The notes beneath the pieces are model-generated. The model was given only the letters and a program-made list of their open reading frames with translations, ran no database searches and was not told the DNA's origin. 6,991 nucleotides of DNA from an uncultured Sutterella sp. (GTDB lineage: Bacteria > Pseudomonadota > Gammaproteobacteria > Burkholderiales > Burkholderiaceae_F): NCBI GenBank assembly GCA_900754475.1, contig CAAECY010000131.1:1-6991 (forward strand), written 5' to 3'. This document shows positions 4,467-6,991 of the stretch, piece after piece; the first letter of the stretch is position 1; each line of letters starts with the position of its first letter. The position numbers and the translations under genes were made by a program.

Positions 4467-6920
4467 ATGATTTTGACCGACGACAACCTCCGTCAATTCG
4501 AGAACCTCGCCCACGATCCGAAGGCGATGCTCGAGTACCTCGATTCCGTCGTGAAGGAGGGTGTCAAGGCGGGGCGCTTCACGCTCGAAGAGGCGAACGC
4601 CGATCCGGAACTTGCACTTCGCCGCGCGGGCGTCCTCACTTGCATGAACGACTACCGCGCCATGCTGAAAGCGCTCGAGCTGATGGATGCCGCGCCGGGC
4701 ACGGACGAGTGGCCGGGCGGCTACACCTGTCGGGCCAGGGCCCTCATGTACACGGGTCGCGTCGACGAAGCGCGCCGCGTGATCGAAGAGGGCGTGAAGG
4801 TTTTTCCCCGGGTCGACCTCTGCTGGCAGCTCGCTGCGATCCTGCGCTCCGACGCGGGCGACAAAAAGGGCGCGAAAGCGGCGTTCCGCAAGTACCTCGC
4901 CCTTTATGAGGCCGACAAGTCGTCGCCCGACTTCATCCCCGACGACGAGATTCCGCTTTTCGAGAAGTTGATTGCCGCGGGCGGGAAGTTGAAGCACTTC
5001 GAATTGGCGGGCTACATCACGCTTGACGAAAGCGTTGCGGTCAAAGGGCTCGACATCGCGAAAACGCTCGAAGCGAATCCGGATGTGCCCGAGACGCAAG
5101 GGGGTGCCCCCGATCCGCGTGCGTCCGTGATCGCGCGCCTTCGGATGGTGTCGTGCTTCGAGGTGAACGAAGAGGGTCTGGAGCGAGCGAAACGCATTCT
5201 TCAGCTCGAAGACCTGAAGGTCTCGCCCGACAACCCGGGGCTTCTCACCGCGACCGCCCACTGCTGGGGCGAACCCGTAACGATCGAATTCGCGATGACG
5301 CTCGGGGGCCTCTCGCACTTTGAGGAGGTGCGGCTACGCACGTTCGTTCGGGTGATGCCCGATGCGATGCGACGCGTCGTAACCCGTCGCGCGACCGACA
5401 TGAAGGTGACGCTCGAACTCGACCGGACGTTCGCGTTCGAATTTCTCATCACGCGCGTTTCGTGCGACCCGACGAAAAACAACGACGTCATGTGGCGTCG
5501 TCGCGTCTACGCGTGCGACTCGACGGGCGAAAATCTGCGCATCACGGCCCGCGAAGAGCACGTGCACGAGAATTCGTGTTACAAACGCCGCAAACCGCAG
5601 CCCGAGCCCCTCGAAGCGGCCGACGATGCGAACGAATCGAAGAAGCCGTCCTCCTTCTACGAGCACGCGGAGCACGACGAGCAGAACGCATCGGAAGACG
5701 AGGACGATTTCCCCTACGAGAATGCTCCCGAAGGCGTTCTCGGGATTCTTGCGGACATGCGCGGTCTCAAGCCCGCCTTTCACGACGACAACCTCGTTTT
5801 CGAATACCTCCGGCTCGACCATAAGTCGAGAGAATTCGCGCTTCAGCCCCGGAACCCCGACGAACGCAAAAGGGGCGGCCGACGGGCCGCGGACCGTTTC
5901 GCCGAATTCACGAAGCGGGACGCGCTTCGCAGCCCCGAGTCGATGTCGATCTTCGAATCCCTATCGAAGCACGGTGGCTTCCGGGGATGCAAAGACTTTC
6001 GGTTGCGCCCCGAGGATTACGACGAATTGACGAGGATTGCGAAACTCAAAAAGGAGGCCGCAAAGCGCAAGGCGAAAAATTCCGAGGGAAAGAGCGCCGA
6101 AGAGGAGATCATTGCGATGCTTGAGCCCGAGTACGAAGCGGGGACGCTGTCGCCCCTTTTCGTCATGGAGCTCGGCTGGGCGTACGCGCGCCTCTCGGAC
6201 GACCGCGAGGCGCCCCTTCACCTTCTCAAGGCGCGCGGCACGTTCCTTTCGCTCAACGGCGACCACCGCAACAACTACCTCTGGCAGGTCCGCATGGGCT
6301 ACATTGCGCGCGAGCTCGGCGAAACGCTCATGGCGCTCCACCACTTCGCCAAGGCGCTCGAGGTCGCGCCCGAACCCCAAATCGTCGGGCGCTGGTTCGA
6401 TCAGACGATCCGCGACGTCGTCCTTCCGCAGTTCGACCTTCCCTACGCCCGACGGGTGGAAAACGTGTGGGCGAAATTCAAGGAAGAGGAAGAGCGTTTG
6501 CTCGAGTTGGCAAAAGACAGTCTCGCTACGCGCCGCGCGATGTTGGAAAAAATCGCGCTCGTTCTTGCGCCCGTCGACTGCCGCTGGAGCGTGATCGTGC
6601 CGGTCGTGCCCGCCTTTGACGGCGAACGCGAAGTCGTGACGATTTCTTCGGACGGCATGATCGTTTCCGCGTACCTCATCGAGCGCTTCGTGGCGGGGAT
6701 CCCCGAGGAGCTCAAGCGCCGTTGGGACTTCCGCGTCGGTCGCACGGCGCGCGAGCTCCGCCCTCAGCGTCCGGCGGGCTCCCCCCGCGACTTTGCGCAA
6801 GCCACGATGGAAGTGTCGGTCTCGGCCGTGACGGCGAGCCGCGTCGGCAAGGGGCGCGCGGCGCAAAACGCCGAAGCCGAACTGAAGCTCCCGACCTCGG
6901 AGCTTGAAACCCGAGTTTAG
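4467..6920 (+). CDS. Uncharacterised TPR-like repeat protein with beta domain and acidic linker
   Basis: I do not recognise this 817-residue protein as a named family with confidence. The start ATG has AAGGAG six bases upstream. There is no signal peptide or membrane segment, so it is probably cytosolic. Residues about 45-150 form TPR-like helical hairpins; the clearest is YTCRARALMYTGRVDEARRV (86-105) and the helices following it. About 180-370 is predicted mixed alpha/beta, with alternating hydrophobic strands. About 376-418 is a low-complexity linker rich in Glu, Asp, Ser and Asn. About 525-550 is Lys/Glu-rich. A second TPR-like block spans about 560-640 (WAYARLSDDREAPLHLLKAR; MGYIARELGETLMALHHFAKAL). 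A charged, possibly coiled-coil helix occupies about 663-697. The tail (700-817) is alpha/beta. TPR-like blocks usually bind proteins. No catalytic motif is evident. It stands alone between a divergent gene and a terminator. Base composition matches its neighbours, so recent transfer is not indicated. Confidence 0.9.
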   Translation: MILTDDNLRQFENLAHDPKAMLEYLDSVVKEGVKAGRFTLEEANADPELALRRAGVLTCMNDYRAMLKALELMDAAPGTDEWPGGYTCRARALMYTGRVDEARRVIEEGVKVFPRVDLCWQLAAILRSDAGDKKGAKAAFRKYLALYEADKSSPDFIPDDEIPLFEKLIAAGGKLKHFELAGYITLDESVAVKGLDIAKTLEANPDVPETQGGAPDPRASVIARLRMVSCFEVNEEGLERAKRILQLEDLKVSPDNPGLLTATAHCWGEPVTIEFAMTLGGLSHFEEVRLRTFVRVMPDAMRRVVTRRATDMKVTLELDRTFAFEFLITRVSCDPTKNNDVMWRRRVYACDSTGENLRITAREEHVHENSCYKRRKPQPEPLEAADDANESKKPSSFYEHAEHDEQNASEDEDDFPYENAPEGVLGILADMRGLKPAFHDDNLVFEYLRLDHKSREFALQPRNPDERKRGGRRAADRFAEFTKRDALRSPESMSIFESLSKHGGFRGCKDFRLRPEDYDELTRIAKLKKEAAKRKAKNSEGKSAEEEIIAMLEPEYEAGTLSPLFVMELGWAYARLSDDREAPLHLLKARGTFLSLNGDHRNNYLWQVRMGYIARELGETLMALHHFAKALEVAPEPQIVGRWFDQTIRDVVLPQFDLPYARRVENVWAKFKEEEERLLELAKDSLATRRAMLEKIALVLAPVDCRWSVIVPVVPAFDGEREVVTISSDGMIVSAYLIERFVAGIPEELKRRWDFRVGRTARELRPQRPAGSPRDFAQATMEVSVSAVTASRVGKGRAAQNAEAELKLPTSELETRV

Positions 6921-6940
6921 GAAATAGCGCACCTTGAAAC

Positions 6941-6970
6941 ACCTCGCGACCCCTGTGGTCGCGGGGTTTC
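6941..6970 (+). terminator. Intrinsic terminator of the TPR-like gene
   Basis: ACCTCGCGACC (6941-6951) pairs with GGTCGCGGGGT (6957-6967) through eleven base pairs including one G-U wobble, around a 5-base loop. It is followed by a short T-rich run (TTTCTT). It lies 20 bases past the stop codon. The T-tract is modest, but the stem is strong and the position right. The remaining bases to the window end show no further gene. Confidence 0.82.
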
Positions 6971-6991
6971 TTGCAATGTTTCCAATTTTTA

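Noticed and set aside
2779..4470. A 563-codon open frame on the plus strand opposite the amidohydrolase gene
   Set aside because: It begins inside the amidohydrolase terminator, mirrors a well-supported gene and shows the same biased shadow composition. No ribosome site is visible.
4401..5318. A 305-codon minus-strand open frame opposite the TPR-like gene
   Set aside because: It lies fully antisense to the better-supported plus-strand frame, and its composition is typical of a shadow frame.

Overview
The window looks like ordinary chromosomal DNA from a high-GC (roughly 60-65% by eye) Gram-negative bacterium. Shine-Dalgarno sequences are strong, codon third positions are G/C-rich, and three intrinsic terminators of the usual proteobacterial form are visible. 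The gene content would fit a betaproteobacterium, possibly a gut Sutterella-like one. That placement is an impression from protein style, not something the sequence proves. I see no rRNA, tRNA, CRISPR array, insertion sequence or phage gene.

There are three complete protein genes. From the left, 1-272 is non-coding and ends in a leftward terminator (171-212). Positions 273-2393 (minus) encode a 706-residue fused alpha-beta, ADP-forming acyl-CoA synthetase of the acetate-CoA ligase family, with both phosphoryl-carrying histidines intact. A 448-base spacer follows. It holds a 19-base near-perfect inverted repeat, a weak promoter candidate and the terminator of the next gene. Positions 2842-4116 (minus) encode a 424-residue M20D metallo-amidohydrolase (hippurate / N-acyl-amino-acid hydrolase type) with all metal-ligand motifs and an unusual Ser/Cys-rich N-terminus built from 9-base tandem repeats.

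A 350-base divergent intergenic region (4117-4466) separates it from the plus-strand gene at 4467-6920. That gene encodes an 817-residue protein of unknown function with two TPR-like helical blocks, a central beta-rich domain, an acidic linker and a C-terminal alpha/beta tail. It is followed by a terminator at 6941-6970.

The two minus-strand genes could be linked metabolically: an amidohydrolase frees a carboxylic acid, and an ADP-forming acyl-CoA synthetase interconverts acids and acyl-CoAs. However, a terminator and a long leader separate them, so they are probably separate transcription units. The unknown protein is the least explained part of the window. I did not find convincing evidence for a new defence, mobile or RNA system.
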